64,000 bases of DNA from positions 1 to 64,000 of the forward strand of contig JBCDDF010000006.1 in NCBI GenBank assembly GCA_039180525.1. The letters run 5' to 3'. The translations under genes were made by a program, and so were the position numbers. Positions 29,099 through 39,619 of this stretch are shown one piece after another. The notes under the pieces were generated by a model. The model was given only the letters and a program-made list of their open reading frames with translations. It did not search any database and was not told the DNA's origin. This stretch comes from Halovulum sp039180525 (lineage in GTDB: Bacteria; Pseudomonadota; Alphaproteobacteria; Rhodobacterales; Rhodobacteraceae). The first letter of the stretch is position 1, and each line of letters starts with the position of its first letter.

Positions 29099-30202
29099 CT
29101 ACCCACCAGATGGCGCCCGGGCCAGATCACCGCCGCGCCGTGTCAGGTAAAGGCCCCGGTGCAACAGAAATACCGACAGCAACGGCGCCAGCGGGGCCGC
29201 GACCCGCACCACGCCGGACGCCAACAGCAAGTTGGCCGTCATCAGCGCCAGGCACACAGCGACCGCGGTCCAGATTTCCAACCCTCGGGGGCCGTGACGC
29301 AGCGTGGTCAGAAGGAACAGCGCGCCGATCCCGGCCCCGAACAGCGTCTTGGTCAGGAAGGGGATGAAATAGCCTTCGGCATGCAGATAGACGTAGCGGA
29401 TTTCGAAATAGCCCTGGCTGACCTCCCACCCGTAGTTCAGCGACAGCGGGTCGCTGCCCATCGCCAGGCGGATGCCGACGAACGCGGCCAAGGGTGCCGC
29501 GCCGCCGATCAGGATCAGGGGCAAGGGTTTGCGGTCGACGCGCAGCAGTTCGGCGGCGATCAGCACCCCCAGCACGATGCAGATTTCCTTGACCAGCACG
29601 CCCGTTGCCACGGTCGCGACCAGGGCGAGGAACTGGCGTGTCAAAAAGAACCGCGCAGCCAGCGCGAAGACCAGCCCGCATAGGATGTCGGCCATCACGA
29701 AGGGTGCGGTCAGAAAGGTGCCGAAGTTCAGCGCGCCGGCCGTGGCCAGCGCCAGCGTCACCGGTGCCATGCGATCGGGGCTGATCGTCTGGATCACGCG
29801 GAACGTCGCCAAAATGCCGACCCAATTCACCAACTTCGCCACCAGCGCGACCGAACCGAGCCCGCATTCGCTGCGCACCGTTTCGCAGGTCGACACCAGC
29901 CCGTTCAGCCCGGTGATCAGCCAGATGTAGATCACGCGAAACCGGAACGGCTCCCGCGTCTCTTCGCCGGCGATGCCGACCAGATAGTCGGCCGCGTCGG
30001 AATAGGCCCAGTTCATGAACTGGAAGTCGTATGCTTCGGGGCCCACGTCATATACGGCGAGCCGTTCGCGCAGGTGATCGTAGAGCGCTTCGTTTCCGCC
30101 GATCATGGCGGGTTCCACGAAGAAATGCGCCGAAAAGACGATCAGAAACGCGGTCTGCACCCCGACCAGAGCGAACACCAATTGGCGCAGGTCGATGGTC
30201 AC
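29099..30202 (-). CDS. Polytopic membrane protein of unknown function
   Basis: A 367-residue integral membrane protein with about nine hydrophobic segments, starting LRQLVFALVGVQTAFLIVFSAHFF and containing a large loop with an acidic, Tyr-rich stretch (NEALYDHLRERLAVYDVGPEAYDF). The pattern recalls integral membrane glycosyltransferase-like proteins, but no motif is decisive. The start is a GTG overlapping the stop of the HAD gene by four bases (GTGA), so the two are coupled. An AT-rich patch follows its stop codon. Confidence 0.78.
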   Translation of the reverse strand: MTIDLRQLVFALVGVQTAFLIVFSAHFFVEPAMIGGNEALYDHLRERLAVYDVGPEAYDFQFMNWAYSDAADYLVGIAGEETREPFRFRVIYIWLITGLNGLVSTCETVRSECGLGSVALVAKLVNWVGILATFRVIQTISPDRMAPVTLALATAGALNFGTFLTAPFVMADILCGLVFALAARFFLTRQFLALVATVATGVLVKEICIVLGVLIAAELLRVDRKPLPLILIGGAAPLAAFVGIRLAMGSDPLSLNYGWEVSQGYFEIRYVYLHAEGYFIPFLTKTLFGAGIGALFLLTTLRHGPRGLEIWTAVAVCLALMTANLLLASGVVRVAAPLAPLLSVFLLHRGLYLTRRGGDLARAPSGG

Positions 30203-31074
30203 CGCAGATAGGCCATGGCGGCGGTGGGCGTCAGCGCATGGGTCTTCAGGAAGCGCTCCAACGCCTGCGGGTCGGGGCCATCCGCCGTGGTCTTGGTGTC
30301 TTGCGCCGCCAGCCCGCCGGTGATCAGCAATGTATCGAGCCCCTCGCCCACGCCGCCGCGAATGTCGGTCGCGATGCCATCGCCGATGCACAGGATGGCA
30401 TGGTCATGGATGGCGCCGCCGGTGATGGCCTCCGCCCGCTGGCGCGCCAGCACATAGATCGGCGCGTGGGGCTTGCCGAAATAGCGCGCGTCGCCGCCGA
30501 GTTCGGTGTAGAATTCGGCCAGCGCGCCGGCGCAATAGATGCGGGTGTCGCCCACATCGACCACGATATCGGGATTGGCGCACAGCATCTTAAGTCCGCG
30601 CTGTTTGGCCTGCATCAACGTAAGCCGGTAGTCCTCGGGTGTCTCAGTGCTGTCATCGAACAGCCCGGTGCAGACGATGCTTTCAGCCTGTTCCAGCGGC
30701 ACCCGGTTCACGTCCAGGGCGGCGCCATCTTCATTCTGAAAGAACACCAGATCCCGCTCCGGCCCCAGGTGAAAGACGTCGCGCCCGAACTGTCCGGCGG
30801 CCAGCGCCGCCTGCGCCGCATCACCGGAAGAGGCAATATCGTCATAGCAGTCCTCGGGCGCGCCCAACTCCGCCAATTGCCGTCGCACGGCTGCACGCGG
30901 GCGTGGCGAGTTGGTCACCAGCACCACGGTGCCGCCATCGGCCCGGAATTGGCGCAGCGCCGCCACCGCATCGGAAAACGCCCGCCGTCCGTCATGCAGA
31001 CAGCCCCACAGGTCGCAGAACAACGCATCGTATCGGGGGGCGATCTCGCCCAGGGTGGAGAGGATCTGGGTCAT
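30199..31074 (-). CDS. HAD-superfamily hydrolase, subclass IIA (TIGR01459-like)
   Basis: 291 residues. HAD motif I is FCDLWGCLHDG (Asp nucleophile, with Trp where many have D), motif II VVLVTNSPRPR, motif III lysine in YFGKPHAPIY, and motif IV ILCIGDGIATDIRGG. The C2 cap and the NPDIVV segment place it in the NagD/4-nitrophenylphosphatase subclass, and the variant is typical of alphaproteobacteria. Phosphatase activity is likely; the substrate is not known. Confidence 0.9.
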   Translation of the reverse strand: MTQILSTLGEIAPRYDALFCDLWGCLHDGRRAFSDAVAALRQFRADGGTVVLVTNSPRPRAAVRRQLAELGAPEDCYDDIASSGDAAQAALAAGQFGRDVFHLGPERDLVFFQNEDGAALDVNRVPLEQAESIVCTGLFDDSTETPEDYRLTLMQAKQRGLKMLCANPDIVVDVGDTRIYCAGALAEFYTELGGDARYFGKPHAPIYVLARQRAEAITGGAIHDHAILCIGDGIATDIRGGVGEGLDTLLITGGLAAQDTKTTADGPDPQALERFLKTHALTPTAAMAYLR

Positions 31075-31110
31075 GGGGCCCTGCTGCGATGTGTCGTTGT
31101 TCGGGCCCTG

Positions 31111-32106
31111 TTAGTCGACCAGCGGCTTGACCGTAAAGCCCTGCGCCTGCAATTGCGCCAACAGCCCATGCTCTCCGGGCAGATGCAGCGCGCCCACCGC
31201 GACGACGCGATTGCCCTCGATCAGCGCAGGGAGCAGCCGTTTCATCCAGGCGTCGTTGCGCTTGACTAGAAGCGCATCGTAAAGCGCGTCCATCGCCGGC
31301 TGGGCGGTGGCACCCTGTGCGATCTCTGCCTCGATCACGCCGAAGGCCCAGATCTTGGCGATCTGCCCGCGCACATAAAGCGCCTTGGTCGTTGCCAGGT
31401 AATCCTCCGCCATCTCCGCGGTGACCAGGGCGGCGCGCAGCATGTCGATTTGCGTCGCGTGCGGCACGGCTTCAAGCACGGCAAAGGCATCCTCCGGCTT
31501 TTCCAAGCCGGTCACGATGACCCCGGCCCGCTCGGCCGTGGTTTCGATCCGCCGATCGAGGATTTGCTTGCCCGTGGCCATATGCGCCATCATGCAGGGC
31601 GGAGTGCTGAGCGCTATGGTGAGGTACCAGGGCGCCATCTGATCCAGCAGCGTCTCCGGCACGCGGTGGTGGCCGAGCGCCTGGCGCAGCACCTGCCATT
31701 CCTGGGCGCTGAGCGTCGCGCTGGTGGGTGGCTGTTCGGGGTTCAGAATGAAGCCGGGATTGAGAATCATCTTGCGCATAAGCCGCTGCTCTTCGGCCCG
31801 GGTGACCTCCACGAACACTTCGTCGGCGGTTCGGATGCGCTGGGCCAGGGCGGGCGGGGGCGTCGCGATATCGTCTTCGGCCATGTGAATGGTGCCGAAA
31901 AGGACCGAGCTGCGACCGGCTTTGCGCACCTCCCAAAAGCGGCCCTCGGCGAAGGGGACATGGGCGACGCGGGCGTCAAGCTGCGCTCGAAACGCCGCGT
32001 CCCAATCGCCGGACAAATCGCGCCCGGCACAGGCGGCCCAGGCCAATTGGGCTGGCAACAGCAGCACAAGCAGCAGGGTGGCGAGACGTCGCGGTTGTGG
32101 GCGCAT
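31111..32106 (-). CDS. TraB/GumN family protein (Tiki-like), exported
   Basis: A signal peptide (RRLATLLLVLLLPAQLAWAACA) precedes a TraB/GumN domain with SSVLFGTIHMAEDD near the start (GTxH motif), VFVEVTRAEE, and the closing VAVGALHLPGEHGLLAQL (second GxxH). These residues are proposed to bind metal in the Tiki/EreA/GumN clan. The function in bacteria is unclear. The start at 32106 fits the signal peptide; the longer frame adds a Cys-rich non-signal stretch. It is divergent from groES. Confidence 0.9.
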   Translation of the reverse strand: MRPQPRRLATLLLVLLLPAQLAWAACAGRDLSGDWDAAFRAQLDARVAHVPFAEGRFWEVRKAGRSSVLFGTIHMAEDDIATPPPALAQRIRTADEVFVEVTRAEEQRLMRKMILNPGFILNPEQPPTSATLSAQEWQVLRQALGHHRVPETLLDQMAPWYLTIALSTPPCMMAHMATGKQILDRRIETTAERAGVIVTGLEKPEDAFAVLEAVPHATQIDMLRAALVTAEMAEDYLATTKALYVRGQIAKIWAFGVIEAEIAQGATAQPAMDALYDALLVKRNDAWMKRLLPALIEGNRVVAVGALHLPGEHGLLAQLQAQGFTVKPLVD

Positions 32107-32193
32107 CGTGAGATCCTTAGTTCGTGGGGGGAGGATGCGGAACGCTGCCTCGCAAAGATGGCATTTCGATGAACAGATGTCGTTCACAATCCA

Positions 32194-32222
32194 TTGACAT
32201 GCCGATCCGCTCTCCTTATTTC
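32194..32222 (+). promoter_or_regulatory. Promoter of groESL
   Basis: TTGACA, 17 bases, TATTTC. A strong -35 box with ideal spacing; transcription would start just at the left arm of the CIRCE operator. Confidence 0.7.
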
Positions 32223-32229
32223 ACGCGCG

Positions 32230-32256
32230 TTGGCACTCCTGGGTGGTGAGTGCTAA
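32230..32256 (+). promoter_or_regulatory. CIRCE operator (HrcA binding site)
   Basis: TTGGCACTC, nine bases, GAGTGCTAA. This matches the CIRCE consensus (TTAGCACTC-N9-GAGTGCTAA) with a single change in the left arm. It lies over the expected start of transcription, so HrcA should repress groESL at low temperature. Confidence 0.95.
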
Positions 32257-32306
32257 CATCGCAGAACCACCCATTATGGACACGCGAAATTTAGGGAGCG
32301 AACTCC

Positions 32307-32618
32307 ATGAACTTCACACCTCTGCATGACCGTGTGCTGGTCCGCCGCCTTGAAGGTGAGGAAAAAACCGCCGGTGGCCTGATCATCCCCGACAGTGCGA
32401 AGGAAAAGCCCGCCGAGGGCGAAGTGATCGCAGTCGGTGCCGGTGCCCGTGACGAAGACGGCGACCGGATTTCGATGGACGTCAAGGCCGGCGACCGGAT
32501 CCTGTTCGGCAAATGGTCGGGCACGGAAATCAAGATCGACGGCGAAGACCTGTTGATCATGAAGGAAAGCGACATCCTGGGCATCCTGGAAGGCGCCGCA
32601 GCCTCCAAGGCCGCCTGA
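32307..32618 (+). CDS. groES: Co-chaperonin GroES
   Basis: 103 residues. MNFTPLHDRVLVRRLE, the mobile loop EEKTAGGLIIPDSAKEKP that contacts GroEL, and the barrel ILFGKWSGTEIKIDGEDLLI are all present. It caps the GroEL cavity. First gene of the HrcA-controlled operon, 48 bp before groEL, with GGGAGCG as ribosome binding site. Confidence 0.98.
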   Translation: MNFTPLHDRVLVRRLEGEEKTAGGLIIPDSAKEKPAEGEVIAVGAGARDEDGDRISMDVKAGDRILFGKWSGTEIKIDGEDLLIMKESDILGILEGAAASKAA

Positions 32619-32666
32619 GAGCCGACGCTCGTCCCTTCAAGCTAACAATTCTAGAGTAGGAAAGAC

Positions 32667-34316
<1,650 letters not shown>

Positions 34317-34340
34317 GCCACCCGGCAGACGAACATCGAA

Positions 34341-34370
34341 GGGCTGCCCGCCTGGGCGGCCCTTTTTTAT
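34341..34370 (+). terminator. Rho-independent terminator of groESL
   Basis: GGGCTGCCC / GGGCGGCCC stem (one G-U pair) with a four-base loop, followed by TTTTTT. Confidence 0.9.
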
Positions 34371-34425
34371 GTGTGGCAAAAGCTTCGCTCGATCTTGTCC
34401 GAAGTCGCCAGAGCTGCTCCGGAAG

Positions 34426-34449
34426 GGATGGGTAGGATACCCATCCTAC
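34426..34449. repeat. Two mutually exclusive short hairpins
   Basis: GGATGGGT (34426-34433) can pair with ACCCATCC (34439-34446), and the overlapping GTAGGAT (34432-34438) can pair with ATCCTAC (34443-34449). It lies in the otherwise empty 34371-34660 interval. Whether it is a repeat unit or regulatory RNA cannot be judged from one copy. Confidence 0.5.
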
Positions 34450-34660
34450 GGCGGAGGTTCAGCGGCCCGGGGGCAAAGAGATGCCGCCCGGGGGGTCATG
34501 GCCTTCGATGTCGAGCGGCGTTTGTGCGCAGCGCGGGGTTTTCGACCGCCAGACCTTTGGTTTCGTCCGATGCTACGCGAAACGCAAAACCCGGGCATGA
34601 TCTGCGACCTGAAGCCAGCATCGACCCGGGTACTGCGCCTGCGACAAGGCCGGGTTTGCC

Positions 34661-34906
34661 CTAGAAGCTGAACGCATCCTCCGTCACCGGGCTTTCCAGC
34701 CGGGCCGGCGGCATCGTACCCATGGCTGGCCGTGGTCGGGCGCCCGGTCCGGCGACTTGCGGCGCCGCCGCCGGTTGGGCGCTGCCGAAGATCGGCGAAA
34801 ACCGGTAATCAGGGCCGGTCGGCTTGCTGTCCTCGGCCGGCACCGCCGCGCCCATCCCTACAAAGAAAACGAATCCCATCGTCGTGAACACTGTCATAAC
34901 CCTCAC
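34661..34906 (-). CDS. Small exported protein of unknown function
   Basis: About 80 residues. A hydrophobic N-terminus (MTVFTTMGFVFFVGMGAAVPAED) looks like a signal peptide with an AVPAED cleavage region. The rest is Pro/Ala-rich and disordered. The start is either a GTG (34906) or an ATG three codons later. No family is recognised. Its existence rests on the signal-like N-terminus and position between groEL and the Nudix gene; it could be spurious. Confidence 0.45.
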   Translation of the reverse strand: MRVMTVFTTMGFVFFVGMGAAVPAEDSKPTGPDYRFSPIFGSAQPAAAPQVAGPGARPRPAMGTMPPARLESPVTEDAFSF

Positions 34907-34968
34907 ACCATGCGCCCCGGGACCTTATGACCCGCAGATGGTGAATCCGCCGTAAAGCGTGGCCGCAT

Positions 34969-35427
34969 CTACGACTTGCGCGGCACGATCGGCTCCAACG
35001 GATCATAGGTGAACGGCTGATCGGGGTCGAAGGCGATGGCGGGCAGGCTGCGCGGGCGCAGCGCCAGGGCGGGCAGGTCTTCGGCCGCGAACCACCCACG
35101 CCGGGTAACGACCCTTTCCGGATCCCGCCAATCGTCGGACAGCGTGCCGGCGGTCACCTGAGCGCGGAAGAAAACCTCCACCTGATGAAATCCGCGGGTC
35201 GGGTCATGGAACTCGTTGACCAGCGCCAGCGCCCCCACCGTCACCGTCAGCCCGGTTTCCTCGTATACCTCCCGGATCAAGTTTTCGGGCAGGGCCGTCC
35301 CGCGCTCCACCCCTCCGCCGGGTGCGCACCACAGCGGATCCGTCCCGCCCGCATAAGCATTGACCAGCAACAGCCGCCCGGCATTGACGATGATCGCGCG
35401 AACGGCAAGGCGGGGAGAGGCGGACAT
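34969..35427 (-). CDS. Nudix hydrolase
   Basis: 152 residues with a complete Nudix box: GGGVERGTALPENLIREVYE followed by ETGL (GX5EX7REVXEEXGL). VRAIIVNAGRLLLVNAYAGG precedes it and DLPALALRP follows. The substrate of this ADP-X hydrolase is unknown. The frame is open far upstream, but the start at MSASPRLAVRA is where homology to Nudix proteins begins. Divergent from the DMT transporter, 81 bp apart. Confidence 0.9.
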   Translation of the reverse strand: MSASPRLAVRAIIVNAGRLLLVNAYAGGTDPLWCAPGGGVERGTALPENLIREVYEETGLTVTVGALALVNEFHDPTRGFHQVEVFFRAQVTAGTLSDDWRDPERVVTRRGWFAAEDLPALALRPRSLPAIAFDPDQPFTYDPLEPIVPRKS

Positions 35428-35508
35428 CGCGTTCGCCTGCCACAACCGGCGCGGCCAGTCCAGCGCCGGGGCTTGTCGCTGACGGTCACCGCTTTCATAG
35501 TCGCGCGC

Positions 35509-36372
35509 ATGCGCATCGCCCTTCTTACCTGCGCGGCCCTGGTCGCATTCGCGGCCAACTCTCTTTTGAACCGTGCCGCGATAGCCGAGGCGGGGGCCGA
35601 TCCGGCGGTGTTCACCGGCCTGAGACTGGTGTCGGGCGCGGTCACGCTTGCGGCACTGGTGACCCTGCGCCAGGGCGCGGCGGGGCTGCGTGGCGCGGGC
35701 TCTTGGCCCTCGGCCGCGGCGCTGGCGGTCTATGCGGTGGCGTTTTCCTTCGCCTATGTACGGCTCGACGCGGGCCTGGGCGCGCTGGTGCTGTTCGGAA
35801 CGGTCCAGGTGGTGATGTTCGGGGGCGCTTTGGCGCGGGGTCAGCAACCGGGCCGGTGGCGCTGGCTGGGCTCCGCCCTGGGCATTGGCGGGCTTTCGGT
35901 GCTGTTCCTGCCGGGTGCGGCGCAACCGGCGACGCCGGGGGTTTTGCTGATGATGATCGCCGGGGCAGCCTGGGGCGTCTATTCGCTGCGCGGCCAGGCC
36001 GCGGGCGACCCGCTGGTCGACACCGCCGGCAATTTCCTGTGGGCGGCGCCGGTGGGCGTCTTGCTGATGCTGCCCATGCTGTGGCTCGGCTGGCCGAGCG
36101 GCGGCGCGGTGCTTTTGGCCGTCGCCTCTGGCGCGGTGGCCTCTGGCCTCGGCTACGCGGTTTGGTATGCGGTGCTGCCGCGGTTGGAGCCGAGCCTTGC
36201 CGCCATCGCCCAGCTTACCGTGCCGCTGATCGCCCTCAGCGGCGGCGTGCTGCTGCTGGGCGAGGCGGTCACCTGGGCCTTTGCGCTCGCGGCCTGCCTG
36301 ATCCTGGGCGGCGTGGCGCTGGCAATTTATGACCCTACGCTCGGTGGGCGCGCCGCCGCCCGCGGGCGCTGA
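35509..36372 (+). CDS. DMT superfamily (EamA) transporter
   Basis: About 287 residues with ten hydrophobic segments in two EamA repeats. The start is MRIALLTCAALVAFAANSLLNRAAI, with the SLLNR element of this subgroup; the second repeat begins with GVLLMMIAGAAWGVYSLRGQAAGDP. The ligand is unknown. Its TGA overlaps the ATG of the next gene (TGATG), so it is coupled to the GT-B-like gene. Confidence 0.9.
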   Translation: MRIALLTCAALVAFAANSLLNRAAIAEAGADPAVFTGLRLVSGAVTLAALVTLRQGAAGLRGAGSWPSAAALAVYAVAFSFAYVRLDAGLGALVLFGTVQVVMFGGALARGQQPGRWRWLGSALGIGGLSVLFLPGAAQPATPGVLLMMIAGAAWGVYSLRGQAAGDPLVDTAGNFLWAAPVGVLLMLPMLWLGWPSGGAVLLAVASGAVASGLGYAVWYAVLPRLEPSLAAIAQLTVPLIALSGGVLLLGEAVTWAFALAACLILGGVALAIYDPTLGGRAAARGR

Positions 36373-37586
36373 TGGCCGCGGCGGGGGAGGAGATCTGGTT
36401 CGTCGCCTATGGCGGCGGTCACATGCGCATGCTGATCCCGGTGGCCCAGAAGCTGAGCGCCGCCGGTCGGGCAGTGCGGCTGATCCCGCTGACCGTGGCG
36501 GTGCAGCCGGCGCGTGTCTCTGGCCTGCCCGTGTCCACGCTGGGGGATCTGATCGCCGACTGGCCTGAATGGCCGGAGATCCTGGAGATCGGCCGAACCC
36601 TCGCCCCCCAGGGTGCCGCGCATCCGGCCATGCGTGACGAGGATGCCCATGTCTATCACGGCTTCGGCTTTCGGGATCTGGCCTTGGCGCTGGGGCGGGA
36701 CGCGGCGCGCAAAGCTTATGCAGAACGCGGTCGGGCGGGGTTTCACCCCATAGCGGGGTGGACGCGCATCTTGCGGGAACACACCCCGCGCGCGGTGATC
36801 ACCACCACAGCCCCGCGCAGCGAGGCGGCCGTGCTGGACGCGGCCCAGGCGCTGGGGCTTCCATCGGTCTGCGTGACCGATCATTTCCTGGTCTATGACG
36901 ACAACCGGCTGGCGCGTGCGGATCAGGGCGCGGCGATCACCGTCCTGGGCCAGGCGGTGGCGGAAGATCTGGCCGCCCGCGGGCGGCCGCCCGCACAGAT
37001 CCATGTCACCGGCAACCCGGCCTTTGATGCGCTGGCCGCGCCGGCGGCCCGGGCCGATGCACAGCATCTGCGCGAAAGCCTGGGCTGGGGCGCGGCGACG
37101 GTCGTGCTCTGGCCCCAGGAAGGCGGCGCGCATCAGGTCGGGGGCAAGCCGCTGGTGCCGCCCGCCCGGATCGAGGCCGGACTGTCCGCCGCGCTGGAGC
37201 GGCACCCGGACATGGTGCTTGCCATCCGCCCGCATCCGAACAACGCAACGCCATGGTCGGGGGCCCAAAGCCCGCGCATCCGCCTGCTGCGCGAGCCATC
37301 GGTGGAGGCGCTGGCCCGCATGGCCGATCGCGTGGTCGCCGAGGCGACGACGGTCGCGCTGCAGGCGGCGTTATGCGGCCGGCCTGTGGTGACCATCGCC
37401 AATCGCGGGCTGCCGCCCTTTGCCGAATATGGGCTGGCGACCGATCTCGACGGGCCAGAGGCGCTGGCCGAGCGTCTTGCCACCGCGCCGCCGCCCGATC
37501 CCGGCGTGCTGGGCGCGCCGCCGCTGGGCCGGGCGGCGCGCTCGGTGGCCGACTTGGTGATCGCCGCCGCAGATGGCGCGCTTTAG
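36372..37586 (+). CDS. GT-B-fold glycosyltransferase-like protein
   Basis: 404 residues. The start EIWFVAYGGGHMRMLIPVAQKL resembles the glycine loop of GT-B enzymes (MurG-like). The second half has DMVLAIRPHPNN and ADRVVAEATTVALQAALCGRPVVTIANRG, the nucleotide-sugar end of CDP-glycerol/UDP-GlcNAc-type transferases and 2-epimerases. The exact reaction is not clear. It overlaps the following sugar transferase gene by 14 bases, which suggests both act in one lipid-linked glycan pathway. Confidence 0.75.
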   Translation: MAAAGEEIWFVAYGGGHMRMLIPVAQKLSAAGRAVRLIPLTVAVQPARVSGLPVSTLGDLIADWPEWPEILEIGRTLAPQGAAHPAMRDEDAHVYHGFGFRDLALALGRDAARKAYAERGRAGFHPIAGWTRILREHTPRAVITTTAPRSEAAVLDAAQALGLPSVCVTDHFLVYDDNRLARADQGAAITVLGQAVAEDLAARGRPPAQIHVTGNPAFDALAAPAARADAQHLRESLGWGAATVVLWPQEGGAHQVGGKPLVPPARIEAGLSAALERHPDMVLAIRPHPNNATPWSGAQSPRIRLLREPSVEALARMADRVVAEATTVALQAALCGRPVVTIANRGLPPFAEYGLATDLDGPEALAERLATAPPPDPGVLGAPPLGRAARSVADLVIAAADGAL

Positions 37587-38148
37587 GGCTGCGGTGAAGC
37601 GGGTTTTCGATATTGGCGTGGCTGCGGCCCTCATCGCGCTGACCGCGCCGCTATGGGGGCTGGCCGCGGTGGCGATCCTGGCGCAGGACGGTGGACCGGT
37701 CTTCTTTCGGCACACGCGCGTGGGCCGGGGCGGGCGGCGCTTCGGTATGTGGAAGTTCCGTTCCATGGTCCGCGACGCCGCCACTCGCGGCGGGTACCAG
37801 ACGGTGCGGGGCGATCCGCGGATCACCCCGGTGGGTCGCCTTCTGCGCCGCACCAGCATCGATGAGTTGCCGCAGCTTCTGAATGTGGTGTGCGGCGACA
37901 TGAGCCTGGTCGGCCCACGCCCCGACACGCCAGCGCAGGAGGCCAATTACGCAACCGAGGATTGGGCGCTGCGCTGCACCGTCCGCCCCGGCATCACGGG
38001 GCTGGCCCAGGTTGCGGCCAAGACCAGTGCCACGCCGCAAGACCGCGCGGCGCTGGATCTGCGATACGTGCGTGAACAAAGCCTGGCTCTGGACTTGCGG
38101 ATCATGGGCCGCACTGCAATGGCGGTGTTGCGACTGAAGAACAGATAA
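37573..38148 (+). CDS. Bacterial sugar transferase (polyprenyl-phosphate phosphoglycosyl transferase)
   Basis: 191 residues: monotopic PGT with an N-terminal re-entrant membrane helix (VFDIGVAAALIALTAPLWGLAAV), GPVFFRHTRVGRGGRRFGMWKFRSM, the catalytic TSIDELPQLLNVVCGDMSLVGPRPD (Asp-Glu pair) and RPGITGLAQV. It loads the first sugar phosphate on undecaprenyl phosphate for capsule, O-antigen or exopolysaccharide synthesis. No polymerase or flippase genes are near. Confidence 0.92.
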   Translation: MARFRAAVKRVFDIGVAAALIALTAPLWGLAAVAILAQDGGPVFFRHTRVGRGGRRFGMWKFRSMVRDAATRGGYQTVRGDPRITPVGRLLRRTSIDELPQLLNVVCGDMSLVGPRPDTPAQEANYATEDWALRCTVRPGITGLAQVAAKTSATPQDRAALDLRYVREQSLALDLRIMGRTAMAVLRLKNR

Positions 38149-38246
38149 GCGCGAAAGCCCGATTTCGTTGCGCCCAACGCCGATTTACTTGCAAGAAGGC
38201 AGTTTGATTTGCAAACTCCGCGCACAAACCGTGTGGGAGGCTTTCA

Positions 38247-38558
38247 ATGGCGGGCGAGAACGACAAATTCGAGGTCTATCAGGACAAACGCGGCGAATAC
38301 CGCTGGCGACGCAAGGCGTCCAACGGGCAGATCGTAGGGGCCTCCTCGGAAGGCTATTCCAAGAAATCCGATTGCGAAAAGAACATGAAGCGCGGCCATG
38401 TGGCCACGGACAAGTGGGAATTCTACACCGACAAACGGGGCGAGCATCGCTGGCGGCGCAAGGCCTCCAACGGCCAGATCATCGGCGCGTCGTCGGAAGG
38501 CTACACCAAAAAGGCCGATGCCCAGGCGAATGCCGAACGGCAGGGCTACAAGGGTTAA
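38247..38558 (+). CDS. YegP-like protein with two DUF1508 repeats
   Basis: 103 residues made of two copies of a DUF1508 unit: FEVYQDKRGEYRWRRKASNG with QIVGASSEGYSKK, and FYTDKRGEHRWRRKASNGQI with IGASSEGYTKK. The halves are nearly identical, an internal duplication. GTGGGAGG lies a few bases upstream. Function unknown. The stop overlaps that of convergent purK. Confidence 0.92.
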   Translation: MAGENDKFEVYQDKRGEYRWRRKASNGQIVGASSEGYSKKSDCEKNMKRGHVATDKWEFYTDKRGEHRWRRKASNGQIIGASSEGYTKKADAQANAERQGYKG

Positions 38559-39619
38559 GTCTGGCGGCCGATCCGCGTCACATGGCCCATCTTGCGGCCC
38601 GGGTGCGGCTCGGCCTTTCCATAAAGATGCAATGACGCATCCGGGGCCGGCGGCCAGTCTGGCCCGGCGACCCCCAGCAAATTGGTCATAACCGCATCTG
38701 AATGCCGCCGCCCGTCGCCCAGGGGCCAGCCGGCGACGGCGCGGATATGCTGTTCGAACTGGTCGATCAGACAGGCGTCCTGCGTCCAATGCCCGGAGTT
38801 GTGCACGCGCGGTGCCACCTCGTTGACGCTGAGCGCAGTGCCGGTGACGAAGAACTCCACGCCCATCACCCCGACATAGTCCAATGCGTTGACGATCCGC
38901 CCGGCGGTCAGCACCGCGTCCTGCGCGACAGACGGGGCGACGCCGGCCGGCACGGTCGTCTCTCGCAGGATCCCATCCGCATGACGATTGCGGCCGGGGT
39001 CGAAACAGGCGACTGCGCCGTCGCGGCCGCGCGCCACGATGACCGAGATTTCGCAATCGAACGGCACCACGGCCTCCAGGATCGCGGGCGTTTCGCGGCA
39101 CAGAGCCTCTGCAGCGTCCCGGCCCGTGTCGCCCTCGATGCGCACCTGGCCCTTGCCGTCATAGCCCAGCCGGCGGGTTTTCAGGATCGTCGACGGGCCC
39201 AGGCGCCCGATTGCCGCCGCCAGGCCGTCGGTGTCGTCCACCGCCGCATAGGCCGCGGTGGCGATGCCCAGATTGCGCAGAAAGTCCTTCTCCGTCAGCC
39301 GGTCTTGGCTGATCTGCAACGCGCGCCCGTCCGGCGCGACCGGCGTCGTGCGCGCGATCAGGTCCAGCGCGGCGGGGGGGATGTTCTCGAACTCCAGCGT
39401 CACCGCATCGACCTGGGCGGCGAAACGCGCCAGCGCCTCTTGGTCGTCGAAGCGCGCGCGTGTCGCCTGCGCGGCCACCTGGCCCGCGGGCGGGTCGGCT
39501 GCGGGGTCGAAGACATGTGTCCTCAGCCCCAGTTTCGCCGCCGCCAGCGCCAGCATCCGGCCCAACTGCCCGCCGCCAAGGATACCGATCACGGCGCCTG
39601 GGGGCAGCGGGTCAGTCAC
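38555..39619 (-). CDS. purK: 5-(carboxyamino)imidazole ribonucleotide synthase
   Basis: 354-residue ATP-grasp enzyme: AIR + ATP + bicarbonate to N5-CAIR in purine synthesis. IGILGGGQLGRMLALAAAKLG starts the protein, STILKTRRLGYDGKGQVRI is the ATP-binding loop, and FFVTGTALSVNEVAPRVHNS with GHWT completes the site. The start is a GTG (39617-39619) that overlaps the end of purE by eight bases; the frame stays open further up, inside purE. Confidence 0.96.
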   Translation of the reverse strand: MTDPLPPGAVIGILGGGQLGRMLALAAAKLGLRTHVFDPAADPPAGQVAAQATRARFDDQEALARFAAQVDAVTLEFENIPPAALDLIARTTPVAPDGRALQISQDRLTEKDFLRNLGIATAAYAAVDDTDGLAAAIGRLGPSTILKTRRLGYDGKGQVRIEGDTGRDAAEALCRETPAILEAVVPFDCEISVIVARGRDGAVACFDPGRNRHADGILRETTVPAGVAPSVAQDAVLTAGRIVNALDYVGVMGVEFFVTGTALSVNEVAPRVHNSGHWTQDACLIDQFEQHIRAVAGWPLGDGRRHSDAVMTNLLGVAGPDWPPAPDASLHLYGKAEPHPGRKMGHVTRIGRQT

